Below, in pieces: positions 15,510 through 24,082 of a stretch of 64,000 bases of DNA (position 1 is its first letter; every line of letters begins with the position of its first letter). The notes under the pieces were generated by a model that was not told where the DNA came from, did not search any database, and was given only the letters and a program-made list of their open reading frames with translations. Made by a program: the position numbers and the translations under genes. Source of the stretch: FEB-7 sp963698265 (lineage in GTDB: Bacteria > Pseudomonadota > Gammaproteobacteria > Burkholderiales > Usitatibacteraceae); contig CAVOQC010000002.1 of assembly GCA_963698265.1 (NCBI GenBank), positions 310,001 to 374,000 on the forward strand, written 5' to 3'.

Positions 15510-17618
15510 TCAGAAAGGCACCTGCGCATTCAAGCCGAGGAACCAGGTCCGTCCCGGCGCCGGCTCGAAGTACCGGCCGTTCGTGTCGCCGACGATGACC
15601 GAGCCCGCGTACCGGCGACCGGACAGGTTGTCGACCCGGACGAACGCGCGAATCGTCGCATCGCCGAATTTCTGCTCGAACCCCGCGCGCGCGTTGAACA
15701 CCGTGTAGGCGGGAGCGGCATCGCTGCCCTGCTCGTTCACCGTGACCCTGCCGTTGTGCTGCGCATCGATCGCCGCGCTGAATCCCGCCGGGCCACGCGG
15801 CTTCCAGGCAAGTTCCGCATAGGCCGTCACGGGCGGCACGCCGGGAAGTGGCGTGTCCGCGGGGATGGTCGCAGGGGGCGTTCCGGAGGTGTAGTCCCCC
15901 GCGAACTGCGCGCGCAGGCGCGCATACGAGAAGGTGGTCGCGATGCCGTGGCTCCAGTCCTTCTGCCACTGGATCTCGACGCCGCGGCGCCGCGTCTGCG
16001 CGGCATTCCGATAGGTCGTTCGCCCGCCTGTTGCCGCGTCGACGACGATTTCGTCGCGGGTGTCCGCCGCGAAGGCCGCGATGTTGAGCCGGTGGGCCGG
16101 CGCGAACTCGACCTTGATGCCGATCTCCTTCGCCCGGCTCTTCGTCGCGTTGAGGCCGAGGTTGAGTCCGGGGCCGGCGGAGCGGTAGGCGAGTTCGGCA
16201 AAGGTCGGCGTCTCGAACCCTTCGCCGTGGCTTGCGTAGGCATGGACATTGTCCGCGACGCGCCACACGGCGCCGGCAACGGGGCTCGCATGGTGGAAAT
16301 CTCGCGTTCCGCTGTCGTCGGGGTTGGCCGCCGTGACGTAATGGTCTTCGGAGCGAAAGGAGACCGAGGACACGCGAAGCCCGGCGAGGAGCGACAGCGC
16401 GGGGACGACAGCCCAGTCGACCTGCGCGTAGCCGTCCGAGCCGCGCACGGAATCGTCCTCGTCGCGGCGCAGGTCTCCAAGGGCGCCGTTGTCGTTGACG
16501 AAACCGCGTCGACGCTCGCGGCTCCGGCCGGCTTCCGCTCCCGCGACGGCGGTGATGGACCCCTGACCCAGCGCGCGTTTCCACACGAGGCGGGCGTCGA
16601 CCCCGTCGAAGTCGCGGTCGAGATCGACGATGCCGCCCGAGGAAGTGGTACCCGATCCCGTGAAGGCGAGGTACTGCCGCACGGCGCGGGTTCCCGAATA
16701 GCCGAGGACCCGCAGCGTGAGTTCGCGGGACACGCGGTGCTCGACGTCGGCGCCGCCCTGCGTCTGGCGGATGCTCTTGCGGGTGTCGAACTGCAGCGCC
16801 AGGGGATCGACCTGTCGCGGATCCAACTCCCATCGCGTTCGCGTGAGGCCGAGCGGATCCTGGCTTTCAGGCTGGTCCTGGTGGCTCGAGAGGATGGTGA
16901 TTCGCGTGCCGGCCGCGGGCGCGATCGTGAGCTTGGCGTTGGTGAGGCTGCGCGTGGCGGCGGAGTGCGCGCGATAGCCGTCGGTGTCGAACCGGGACAC
17001 CGCCAGGACGTAGCCCAGGGAGTGCGCGACGCCGTTCGCCTTCAGTCCTGCGGTCCGCGTGCCGTGGCTTCCCGCGCCCGCGACGAAATCGAGCGAGGGC
17101 GGCGCGCGGCCCGTCTCGGAGAAGACGGCGACCACACCGCCGGAGGCGTTGCCGTAGAGCGCCGAGAACGGGCCGCGCAGCACTTCGATCGCCTCGGCGG
17201 AGAGCAGGCTGAAGCTGCCGGTCTGTCCCTGGCCATCGGGCATCGTCGCGGGGATGCCGTCCTGGTAGAGGCGCACGCCGCGCACGCCGAAGGGCGAGCG
17301 CGCCCCGAAGCCGCGGGAACTGATCTGCAGGTCCTGCGCGTAGTTCTGGCGATTTCTTGAAACCAGCCCCGGGACGCGAACCAGCGTCTCCGACAGGTTC
17401 ACGAGGGGCTGGCCGTCGCGAATCGTCGCCGCGTCGATCCGGTCGATCGATGCCGGCACGTCGGCGCTTCGTTCCGCATTGCGGGTGGCGGTCACGACAA
17501 GGGAGTCGACCGCCACGGGCGTGTCTTGCGTCGCCTGAGCGACGACCGGCGCGACATGGGCCAGCGCGCAGGCGGCGATCCATTGCGACAGGGCCGACCG
17601 GGCGCGGCCATGCGTCAT
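15510..17618 (-). CDS. pqqU: TonB-dependent receptor, PqqU (YncD)-like PQQ importer
   Basis: A 702-residue outer-membrane beta-barrel receptor. It has a signal peptide (about 1-28), a TonB box (DSLVVTATR, residues 38-46), a plug and a barrel ending in Phe (AQVPF). Segments such as NRQNYAQDLQISSRGFGARS, DGIPATMPDGQGQT, EVLRGPFSALYGNASGG, DHYVTAANPDDSGTRDFH, GFETPTFAELAYR and NGRYFEPAPGR match what I recall of E. coli YncD, shown to be the PQQ receptor PqqU. Context agrees: it is the last gene of a leftward run with a PQQ-type sugar dehydrogenase and a cytochrome c, 13 bp after the cytochrome gene. It probably imports external PQQ for that dehydrogenase. The receptor fold is certain; the PQQ ligand is inferred. 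Confidence 0.85.
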   Translation of the reverse strand: MTHGRARSALSQWIAACALAHVAPVVAQATQDTPVAVDSLVVTATRNAERSADVPASIDRIDAATIRDGQPLVNLSETLVRVPGLVSRNRQNYAQDLQISSRGFGARSPFGVRGVRLYQDGIPATMPDGQGQTGSFSLLSAEAIEVLRGPFSALYGNASGGVVAVFSETGRAPPSLDFVAGAGSHGTRTAGLKANGVAHSLGYVLAVSRFDTDGYRAHSAATRSLTNAKLTIAPAAGTRITILSSHQDQPESQDPLGLTRTRWELDPRQVDPLALQFDTRKSIRQTQGGADVEHRVSRELTLRVLGYSGTRAVRQYLAFTGSGTTSSGGIVDLDRDFDGVDARLVWKRALGQGSITAVAGAEAGRSRERRRGFVNDNGALGDLRRDEDDSVRGSDGYAQVDWAVVPALSLLAGLRVSSVSFRSEDHYVTAANPDDSGTRDFHHASPVAGAVWRVADNVHAYASHGEGFETPTFAELAYRSAGPGLNLGLNATKSRAKEIGIKVEFAPAHRLNIAAFAADTRDEIVVDAATGGRTTYRNAAQTRRRGVEIQWQKDWSHGIATTFSYARLRAQFAGDYTSGTPPATIPADTPLPGVPPVTAYAELAWKPRGPAGFSAAIDAQHNGRVTVNEQGSDAAPAYTVFNARAGFEQKFGDATIRAFVRVDNLSGRRYAGSVIVGDTNGRYFEPAPGRTWFLGLNAQVPF

Positions 17619-17631
17619 TTCGCCGCGCCTC

Positions 17632-17958
17632 TCACTTCGGGAGCTTCGCCTCGATTGCTATGGACGCGAACCACGCGCTGAGGTCCGCGATGTCCGCATC
17701 GGTCAAGGGCTTGGCGATGACGCTCATGATCTGGTGGGCCCGCTTGCCGCTGCGATAGGCCCGCAGCTGCTCCGCCAGGTAGACCTCCGGCTGCCCCGCG
17801 AGGTTGGGGGTGTTGGGAACGGTTCCCACGCCGAGCTCGCCGTGGCAGACGGCACAGGCCCGCGCCTTGGTGCGACCGACCGGGACGTCGGCCGGTGCCG
17901 TGGCCGACCAGAATGCCAGCGCGCATGCAAGCGCCGCCCGAAGGAAACTTTCCGTCAT
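17632..17958 (-). CDS. Periplasmic cytochrome c, class I
   Basis: A 108-residue c-type cytochrome. After a signal peptide (about 1-24, ending APADV) there is one haem site CAVCH (35-39), the NLAGQP turn, a Met ligand probably in HQIMSVIAK and a C-terminal helix LTDADIADLSAWFASI, as in cytochrome c4/c5 halves. The ATG at 17958 is preferred because it begins the signal peptide; the longer frame adds 19 polar residues. It sits between the PQQ sugar dehydrogenase and PqqU-like receptor and is the likely electron acceptor of the dehydrogenase. Confidence 0.88.
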   Translation of the reverse strand: MTESFLRAALACALAFWSATAPADVPVGRTKARACAVCHGELGVGTVPNTPNLAGQPEVYLAEQLRAYRSGKRAHQIMSVIAKPLTDADIADLSAWFASIAIEAKLPK

Positions 17959-18037
17959 CGATGGCTTCCCCGCTGCGTGGAAAGCGGGCCGGGAATCGCC
18001 CGGCCCGCCGGTCATGGCCCGGTCGAAGGCGACCGGA

Positions 18038-19327
18038 TCACTTCTTCGCTTCCTCGCCCGCGTAGGTCACGCGATACAAGGCACCCGCGAAGTCGTCGCT
18101 GATCAGCATCGAACCGTCCTTCATCATCGCCACGTCGACCGGCCGGCCACGGTACAGGCCCGTCTCGGGGTCGAGCCACCCGTCCGCGAAGACTTCGGTC
18201 CTGTCGGCGGTGCCGTCGGTCTTGAGGCTCGTGAACATGATGCGCGCGCCGATCGGCGTAGTGCGGTTCCACGAGCCGTGCTGCGCCGAGAAGAGGCCGC
18301 CGCGGTACTTGGCCGGGAACTGCTTGCCGGTGTAGAAGGCCAGTCCCAGATCGGCTGCGTGCGCGTCCATGTAGACCTGCGGGTCGGTGATGTTGGCCGG
18401 CAGCGGATCCTTGTCGTAGCCGAACTCGGTGATGCGCGTCTTTCCCTGTTTCCACGGGTAGCCGAAGAACATGCCCGCCTTCGTCGCGCGGTTGATCTCG
18501 CCGGCGGGGATGTCGTCACCCATGCCGTCGGTCTGGTTGTCGGTGAACCAGAGCGACTTGTCCTTGGGATGGAATTCCAGGCCCACCGAGTTGCGGATGC
18601 CGGTGGCGTACACCTCGCGCTTGGAGCCGTCGAAGGGGCTCATGCGCACGATGCCCCCGATGCCCACCTTGTTGAAGAGGTCGATCTTGTCGCGCGGCTG
18701 GACGTTGAAGGGCTGGCCGAGCGTGATGTAGAGCATGCCGTCGGGTCCCACGCGGCAGGTGCGCGCATGGTGGTTGTACGACTCCTCCTCCGGGGGGATG
18801 AGCTTGCCCTGCGGCACCACCTCGATCACCGCAACATCGCCGCCTTCGTAGAAGAACTCGGCCGCGGGGAAGTTGAGTACCCGGTTGTGCTCGACCACGA
18901 TCAGGAATCCGTCCCTGGTCCAGCAGACGCCGTTGGGCACGTGGAACTTCGCGGACGGTGCGAACGGCTTCACCTCGTCGGCCACGCCGTCGCTGTTGCG
19001 GTCGGTGACGGCCCAGACCATGTTCTTCCGTGTGCCGACGAAGAGCATGTTGGTGGAGGGGGCCACGGCCATGTGGCGCGCGTCCGGAACTACCGCGTAA
19101 AGCTCGATCCTGAACCCCGGCGGCAGCTTGACGCGCTTGAGGTTCTCGCGCAGGGCGTCCGCGTTCTTGCCGCCCTGCGGCACGGGCGGCATGCTGGGGT
19201 CCACGCCCGACACCTTCATCTTCTTGAGGTTCTCGATGTTCTGCTGCTGGGCCGAAGCATCGAGGGGCAATGCAAGCACCCACGCGGACGCCAACAACCC
19301 GATTCCCAAGGTTCTGCAGGCATGCAT
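18038..19327 (-). CDS. PQQ-dependent sugar dehydrogenase (soluble GDH/sorbosone family)
   Basis: A 429-residue exported six-bladed propeller. The start is the ATG with GGAGG 7 bases upstream, giving the signal MHACRTLGIGLLASAWVLAL and cleavage near DASAQ. Family features include LPPGFRIELYA, ARHMAVAP, HNRVLNFP, YNHHARTCRVGPDGMLYITLGQP, ATGIRNSVGLEFHP with LWFTDN, HGSWNRTTPIGARI and DGSMLISDDFAGALYRVTY. These match glucose/sorbosone dehydrogenases, which oxidise sugars or related alcohols in the periplasm with PQQ. The following cytochrome c and PqqU-like receptor give the electron acceptor and cofactor supply. Substrate unknown. Confidence 0.85.
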   Translation of the reverse strand: MHACRTLGIGLLASAWVLALPLDASAQQQNIENLKKMKVSGVDPSMPPVPQGGKNADALRENLKRVKLPPGFRIELYAVVPDARHMAVAPSTNMLFVGTRKNMVWAVTDRNSDGVADEVKPFAPSAKFHVPNGVCWTRDGFLIVVEHNRVLNFPAAEFFYEGGDVAVIEVVPQGKLIPPEEESYNHHARTCRVGPDGMLYITLGQPFNVQPRDKIDLFNKVGIGGIVRMSPFDGSKREVYATGIRNSVGLEFHPKDKSLWFTDNQTDGMGDDIPAGEINRATKAGMFFGYPWKQGKTRITEFGYDKDPLPANITDPQVYMDAHAADLGLAFYTGKQFPAKYRGGLFSAQHGSWNRTTPIGARIMFTSLKTDGTADRTEVFADGWLDPETGLYRGRPVDVAMMKDGSMLISDDFAGALYRVTYAGEEAKK

Positions 19328-19658
19328 TTGTGTTTCCTCCAGGTAAATGGAAGGAACCGACGGTCCGGCCCGGGCGGGACGGCGGGCGGGGTTCCAGTGT
19401 TCTAGTTGTGGGTGAACGCCGATTGCGCCTTCGGTCCCGGGAGCATACACCTGGAATAAATAGGCGTTAGCGCACGGGCGGGAATCGCAGCGATTGCACG
19501 GCGAACCCGGTGGACTGGCATCCGCGGGCCCGGGGGAACGACTTGCGCACCTGCCGCCGGGAAGCGGACTGTCGCGCATTTCTGCGCTTCGGCCCCGCCG
19601 GGGGCCGTTCCATCCCGTCGCGCTGGCCTCCCGCGCCCCGACCCCCTATTCTCGCCTC
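19328..19658. other. Divergent intergenic region, no gene
   Basis: 331 bp between the leftward PQQ operon and the rightward sensor kinase. The left third is less GC-rich (CTGGAATAAATAGGCG near 19452) and probably holds the PQQ operon promoter. TATTCT at 19647-19652 is a possible -10 for the kinase transcript. No conserved coding pattern is seen. Confidence 0.5.
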
Positions 19659-19703
19659 ATGTTCGAAGACACCCCGGCCGCACCGGCCCCCGTGGCACCA
19701 TGA
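19659..19703 (+). CDS. Possible 14-residue leader ORF before the sensor kinase
   Basis: ATG at 19659 opens a 14-codon frame (MFEDTPAAPAPVAP) whose TGA overlaps the kinase ATG as ATGA. The arrangement would allow translational coupling. The kinase start itself lacks a Shine-Dalgarno sequence, which gives some support. No ribosome site is clear for the leader either. Confidence 0.3.
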   Translation: MFEDTPAAPAPVAP

Positions 19704-20590
19704 AACCCTCCGACAGCACCAAGGAAGCGCTGCGCGAGATCGCCGACTCCGCCGTCGTCCTGTGGTGGCGCTTCTTCGACTGGCTGGCGGTCGTGCCCTG
19801 GAAGACGCTCGCCATCGTCTCCGTGCTGGTGATGATCCTGGGCGGCATCCTGCAATCTCCCGAGCCGTTCGTCATTCTCATCGTCGCCTCCTTCATCATC
19901 AAGGCGGTGGCGGGCGGCAAGCACAGCGCGGAGCTGACCGCGAACCAGGCGATCCAGCGGGCGGAAAAGGAGGAGCTCGAGCGCACGGCGGCGGAAGCGC
20001 ACCTGGAGGCGCTGCAGGCGCAGATCGAGCCCCATTTCCTCTTCAACACGCTCGCGAGCATCGACCAGCTGATCCTCACGGACCCGCCGCGCGCCTCGCG
20101 CATGCAGCAGAGCCTGATCCGCTACCTGCGCTCGGCGATGCCGAAGATGCGCGAGGGCACGCGGCCCACGCTCGGCCAGCAGGTGGACCTTTCGCTCGCC
20201 TTCCTGGAGATCATGGCCGTGCGCATGGACGAGCGGCTGCAGACCGCCGTGCACGTGCCGGAGGGGCTGCGTTCCGCGGTCTTCCCGTCGATGATGCTGC
20301 AGACGCTGGTGGAGAACGCGATCAAGCACGGCCTGGAACCGAAGGCCGAGGGCGGGCGGATCCTGATCGCCGCGGAGATCGCCGATGGCAGGCTCGCGGT
20401 GCGCGTGTGCGACACCGGCCCCGGCTTCGCGCCCACCGCCGCGGGCGGCGTGGGGCTTGCGAACATCCGCGAGCGCCTGAAGGCCATGCACAAGGGCCGC
20501 GCGGAGCTGGTCATCAGCGTGCCCGCCGAAGGGGGCACCTGTGCGACCATCACGGTGCCCTACGAGGTCTCCACCGCCGACCCGGCCTGA
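19700..20590 (+). CDS. LytS/YehU-type sensor histidine kinase
   Basis: A 296-residue membrane kinase. Two closely spaced TM helices lie at about residues 32-72 (WKTLAIVSVLVMILGGI and PFVILIVASFIIKAVAGG), with little sensor outside. A short coiled region then leads to the His-kinase domain with the phosphoacceptor in ALQAQIEPHFLFNTLASIDQ, followed by a HATPase with N box TLVENAIKHGLEP and G boxes DTGPGF and GVGLANIRERL. The cognate LytTR regulator follows after 16 bp. Such pairs control envelope, metabolite-uptake or adhesion genes; the target here is not evident. Confidence 0.9.
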   Translation: MKPSDSTKEALREIADSAVVLWWRFFDWLAVVPWKTLAIVSVLVMILGGILQSPEPFVILIVASFIIKAVAGGKHSAELTANQAIQRAEKEELERTAAEAHLEALQAQIEPHFLFNTLASIDQLILTDPPRASRMQQSLIRYLRSAMPKMREGTRPTLGQQVDLSLAFLEIMAVRMDERLQTAVHVPEGLRSAVFPSMMLQTLVENAIKHGLEPKAEGGRILIAAEIADGRLAVRVCDTGPGFAPTAAGGVGLANIRERLKAMHKGRAELVISVPAEGGTCATITVPYEVSTADPA

Positions 20591-20606
20591 GGGCCCGGGA
20601 GAACCC

Positions 20607-21380
20607 ATGACGGAGCCACGCACCCCCACCGCGGTCATCGCCGACGACGAGCGCCTGATGCGCGAGCAGATCGCGGCGCGGCTGAAGGAGGCCTGGCCGG
20701 AGCTCGCGATCGTGGGCGAGGCGGCCAATGGCCGCGAGGCGGTGGCCCTGGTGCGGGCCCGCGAGCCCGATATCGTCTTCCTCGACATCCGCATGCCGGA
20801 GATGGACGGCATCGAGGCCGCGAAGGCGCTTGCCGGGGAGACCCACGTGGTCTTCGTCACCGCCTACGACGAGTACGCGATCAGCGCCTTCGAGCACGGC
20901 GCGGTCGACTACCTCCTGAAGCCCGCGGACCCGGAGCGCGTGGCGCTCACGTGCAAGCGGCTTCGCGAGCGCATGGGCGGGAAGCCCGATCCGATGCACG
21001 AGCTCCTGGCCGAGCTGTCGCAGCGGCTCTCGGGCGGGAAGGCGCAGTCCCGCGACTACCTGCGCTGGGTGCAGGCGAGCGTGGGCAACGGCATCCGCAT
21101 GATCCCCACGACGGACATCCTCTTCTTCCGCGCGGAGGACAAGTACACGCGCGTGCAGACCGAGGGTTTCGAGGCGCTCATCCGCAAGCCCATCAAGGAG
21201 CTGATCGACGTGCTCGACCCGGACGAGTTCTGGCAGATACACCGCGCCATTGTCGTGCGCGTCGATGCGGTGGAGCAGGTGAGCCGCGACGACCGCGGGC
21301 ACCAGGTGGTGAAGCTGAAGGGCAGCGCGGAGAAGCTGGAAGTGAGCCGCTCCTTCGGGCACCTGTTCCGGCAGATGTAG
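20607..21380 (+). CDS. LytTR-family response regulator
   Basis: A 257-residue transcription regulator. The receiver domain has acidic residues Asp13-Asp14, phosphoacceptor Asp60 (IVFLDIRMPEMDG), Thr in FVTAYDEYA and Lys in YLLKPAD. After a linker, a C-terminal LytTR DNA-binding domain runs from about 145 (ILFFRAEDKYTRVQTEGFEALIRKPIKEL ending HRAIVVRVDAVEQVSR and LEVSRSFGHLFRQM). It starts at the ATG with GGGAGAA upstream, directly after its partner kinase. Confidence 0.92.
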   Translation: MTEPRTPTAVIADDERLMREQIAARLKEAWPELAIVGEAANGREAVALVRAREPDIVFLDIRMPEMDGIEAAKALAGETHVVFVTAYDEYAISAFEHGAVDYLLKPADPERVALTCKRLRERMGGKPDPMHELLAELSQRLSGGKAQSRDYLRWVQASVGNGIRMIPTTDILFFRAEDKYTRVQTEGFEALIRKPIKELIDVLDPDEFWQIHRAIVVRVDAVEQVSRDDRGHQVVKLKGSAEKLEVSRSFGHLFRQM

Positions 21381-21415
21381 CGCCGCGGCGGCTCGCGTGC
21401 GTACGACCGCCTCGC

Positions 21416-21775
21416 TCAAACGAGCACGATCTGGGTCCGCATGCTGTAGAGGGCGAAGAGAACCTCCTCCTGCTCGCGCTGACCGATCTTGTTCTTGTTC
21501 AGTGCGGTCAGGGCATCGTCCAGGACCGCCATGAACTCCGCGGCCGAGATGTTCATGCCCTTGTGCGCGGCCAGCATGTCTTTCCCCTTGTAGACGTCCG
21601 GCCCGCCCGTCGCGGCGATGAAGAAGGTGGCGGCCAGATTCTTGAGCCTCGAAACGTCGGACTTCGCGAACCGGTTGGAAATGACTTTGTTTTTCATGTG
21701 GTTGTCGACGACGTCGCCTGCCAAGGCGGTAATGCCCTGGGTCGCGCCCAGCCGTTCATACAGGGACTTTTCCAT
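21416..21775 (-). CDS. Group I truncated haemoglobin
   Basis: A 119-residue 2-on-2 globin. Features are SLYERLGATQGITALAGDVVDNHM, the FAKSDVSRLKNLAATFFIAATGGP segment and the proximal His71 in LAAHKGMNISAAEF. The ATG at 21775 is chosen because GGAGG lies 7 bases upstream; an earlier in-frame ATG would add 12 residues with no such site. Members bind O2 and NO and are linked to NO detoxification or redox signalling. It is convergent with the LytTR regulator and divergent from hxlR. Confidence 0.9.
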   Translation of the reverse strand: MEKSLYERLGATQGITALAGDVVDNHMKNKVISNRFAKSDVSRLKNLAATFFIAATGGPDVYKGKDMLAAHKGMNISAAEFMAVLDDALTALNKNKIGQREQEEVLFALYSMRTQIVLV

Positions 21776-21978
21776 TCGATGGCCTCCGGTCGGAAGTGAA
21801 GGTGGGATCAAGCGCCGCTAGAATGCGGTGAGCGGGTACAGGCTAGCTGCGCCCGCGCAGCGCGTGAAGTACAGGATCTGTAGTGGCAACCGGGATGCTG
21901 CGGCGCACAAGCCCCGGGGCGGCGCGCCGGGAAAGCGGGCGCTTCCCGCAAGTCCGAGTCCGACAGGGAGACCGACGA

Positions 21979-22683
21979 ATGAAGCCCTATGGCCAGTTCT
22001 GCCCCTTGGCGCAAGCCACGCAGCTGCTGTGCGAGCGCTGGACCCTGATCATCGTGCGCGAGCTGATCGCCGGCAGCACGCGATTCGGCGAATTGCAGAA
22101 AGGGGCGCCGTTGCTGTCGCCGACGCTGCTGTCCTCGCGGCTCAAGCTGCTGACCAGGGCGGGCGTTATCGAGCCGCGCGGGCGCAAGAGCAACCGGACC
22201 TATCACCTGACCCCCGCCGGCCTGGAACTGCGGCCGATCATCGAGCTATTCGGCGCCTGGGGCCATCGCTGGGTTCGCTCCGACTTGGGCCAGGGCGACC
22301 TGGATGCGGGGCTGCTGATGTGGGACATGCGCCGCAGCATCGACGGCGGGACGTTTCCGGACCGGAGGGTCGTCGTGAAGTTCGAGTATCCCGATGCGCC
22401 CGAGGGTGCCAGGGACTGGTGGCTCGTTTCCGAGTCCCGCGAGATAGACCTGTGCCACAGCGACCCCGGCCACGATGTCGACCTGGTCGTCAGGTGCTCG
22501 CTGAGGAAGATGACCGAGGTCTGGACCTGCCAGCTGCCCTTCGACGAAGCCGTGAAGAGGCGCGATATCAAGGTGACGGGTGACGCGGCGCTCGCTTCCA
22601 GGCTCCAGGGCTGGCTGCGGAGCAGCCCGCTGTCGAGGCTCGGCACGCAGAAGGAGCTTCCCAGGCTCACCTGGAGTGCATGA
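21979..22683 (+). CDS. HxlR-family transcriptional regulator
   Basis: The 234-residue protein has an N-terminal HxlR winged helix: CPLAQATQLLCERWTLIIVRELIAGSTRFGEL, then SPTLLSSRLKLLTRAGVIEPRG and TYHLTPAGLELRPIIELFGAWG. The unusual length comes from a C-terminal domain of about 120 residues (DMRRSIDGGTFPDRRVVVKFEYPD onward) resembling the SCP2-like sterol/ligand domain seen in some HxlR proteins. The ATG at 21979 has GGGAG at a good distance; the upstream ATG at 21883 adds a basic, low-complexity stretch and is not favoured. Confidence 0.85.
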   Translation: MKPYGQFCPLAQATQLLCERWTLIIVRELIAGSTRFGELQKGAPLLSPTLLSSRLKLLTRAGVIEPRGRKSNRTYHLTPAGLELRPIIELFGAWGHRWVRSDLGQGDLDAGLLMWDMRRSIDGGTFPDRRVVVKFEYPDAPEGARDWWLVSESREIDLCHSDPGHDVDLVVRCSLRKMTEVWTCQLPFDEAVKRRDIKVTGDAALASRLQGWLRSSPLSRLGTQKELPRLTWSA

Positions 22684-22791
22684 CGAACCCGCCGCGCGGG
22701 ACGCACTGGCCGGAACGGGACAACGACGATGTGCCGCGCGCAAGTATCCGATGGGACTTCGCGGCCCGACGCAGGTCCTGCGGGCGACGCC

Positions 22792-24000
22792 TCAGGCCGA
22801 GGCTTGCTCGTCGAAGGCCGGCTTCGTCCCCAGTGAAAAGCGAAACGTCGCGCCCTGGTCGACCGTGGACTCGGCGCTCACGGTCCCGTCGTGCCGCTCG
22901 AGGATGCGCTTGACGGTCGCGAGCCCGATGCCCGTTCCCGGGTACTGGCCTTCCGCGTGCAGGCGCCTGAAGGGCTGGAAGAGCTTGCCGGCGAACGCCA
23001 TCTCGAATCCCACGCCATCGTCGCGGACGAAGAATTCCTGCTTGCCGTCGATGAGGGTCTTCCCGAACTCTATGCGCGCCGTCTCGCGCGACTTCGTGAA
23101 CTTCCACGCATTGCCCAGCAGGTTCTCGACCACGACGCGAAGCAGGGTGGGGTCGCCGAAAGCCACGAGGTCCGGGCCGATCTCCACGTCTACCTGCCGG
23201 CCGGGATCGGCATTGCGGAGTGACTGCATCGCTTCGCGGGCCATGGCGCCGAGATCGACCCGGACTACCCGGAGCGGGGAGTGGGAAATCCGGGAAAGGT
23301 CGAGGATGTCGCGCGTCAGCAGGTCCATGCGCCTCACCCCGTCGAGGATCTTGCGCAGCAGGTCCGCCGCCTCGCCGCCAAGGCGCTCGCCGTGCTCTTC
23401 ACGGAGGATCTCGGCGTACCCCGAAATGGCGCGCAGCGGGGCGCGAAGGTCGTGGGAGATGGTGTAGCTGTACATCTCCAGCTCGCGGTTCGCATCGGCA
23501 AGGTCCCGGGTGTTCCGCCTGAGTTCGAGCAGCTTCATCACATGGGTGCGCAGGATCGAGAGGGAACGCTCCTGGAGGGGGGTGAGCTCGCGCGGCTCGC
23601 TGTCGATGACGCACAGCGTGCCCAGGCCAAGCCCCTCCCCGGAGAAAAGTGGCGCGCCCGCGTAGAACCGGATGTGCGGCGGGCCGGTTACCAGCGGGTT
23701 GTCTGCGAAGCGCTCGTCGTCCTGCGTATCGGGAACCACGAAGAGTCCGGGCTGCAGGATCGCATGGGCACAGAACGCCACGCTTCGCGCGGTTTCGGTC
23801 GCTTCGAGGCCCACGCGGGCCTTGAACCACTGCCGCGACTGGTCGACCAGGGTCACCAGGGCGATGGGCGCTTCGCAGATCTCGGCCGCGAGTTCGGCCA
23901 GTTCGTCGAACACGCCCTCGCTCGGGGTGTCCAGGATGCCGTAGCCGCGCAGGGCGGCCAGGCGTTGAGGCTCGTCCGGGGGAATGTCGGCGGATTGCAC
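22792..24000 (-). CDS. GAF-domain sensor histidine kinase
   Basis: A soluble 402-residue kinase with no TM segment. Residues about 1-165 form a GAF domain of the type often starting with RLAALRGYGILDTPSE, here with PIALVTLVDQSRQWFKARVG, RSVAFCAHAIL and FYAGAPLFSGEGLGLGTLCVID. A coiled linker leads to the HisKA helix with phosphoacceptor His in YTISHDLRAPLRAISGYAEIL. The HATPase has VVENLLGNAWKFT, FFVRDDGVGFEM and GTGIGLATVKRILERH. No response regulator is adjacent, so the partner is unknown. Confidence 0.9.
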   Translation of the reverse strand: MQSADIPPDEPQRLAALRGYGILDTPSEGVFDELAELAAEICEAPIALVTLVDQSRQWFKARVGLEATETARSVAFCAHAILQPGLFVVPDTQDDERFADNPLVTGPPHIRFYAGAPLFSGEGLGLGTLCVIDSEPRELTPLQERSLSILRTHVMKLLELRRNTRDLADANRELEMYSYTISHDLRAPLRAISGYAEILREEHGERLGGEAADLLRKILDGVRRMDLLTRDILDLSRISHSPLRVVRVDLGAMAREAMQSLRNADPGRQVDVEIGPDLVAFGDPTLLRVVVENLLGNAWKFTKSRETARIEFGKTLIDGKQEFFVRDDGVGFEMAFAGKLFQPFRRLHAEGQYPGTGIGLATVKRILERHDGTVSAESTVDQGATFRFSLGTKPAFDEQASA

Positions 24001-24082
24001 GGTTCGGCTCCTTCTTGGATTTGTTGACCGTGTTGGGCGCTGTGCGAGCCGGGGTAGCAGGCCGTTGGGCGCTACCCGAAGA

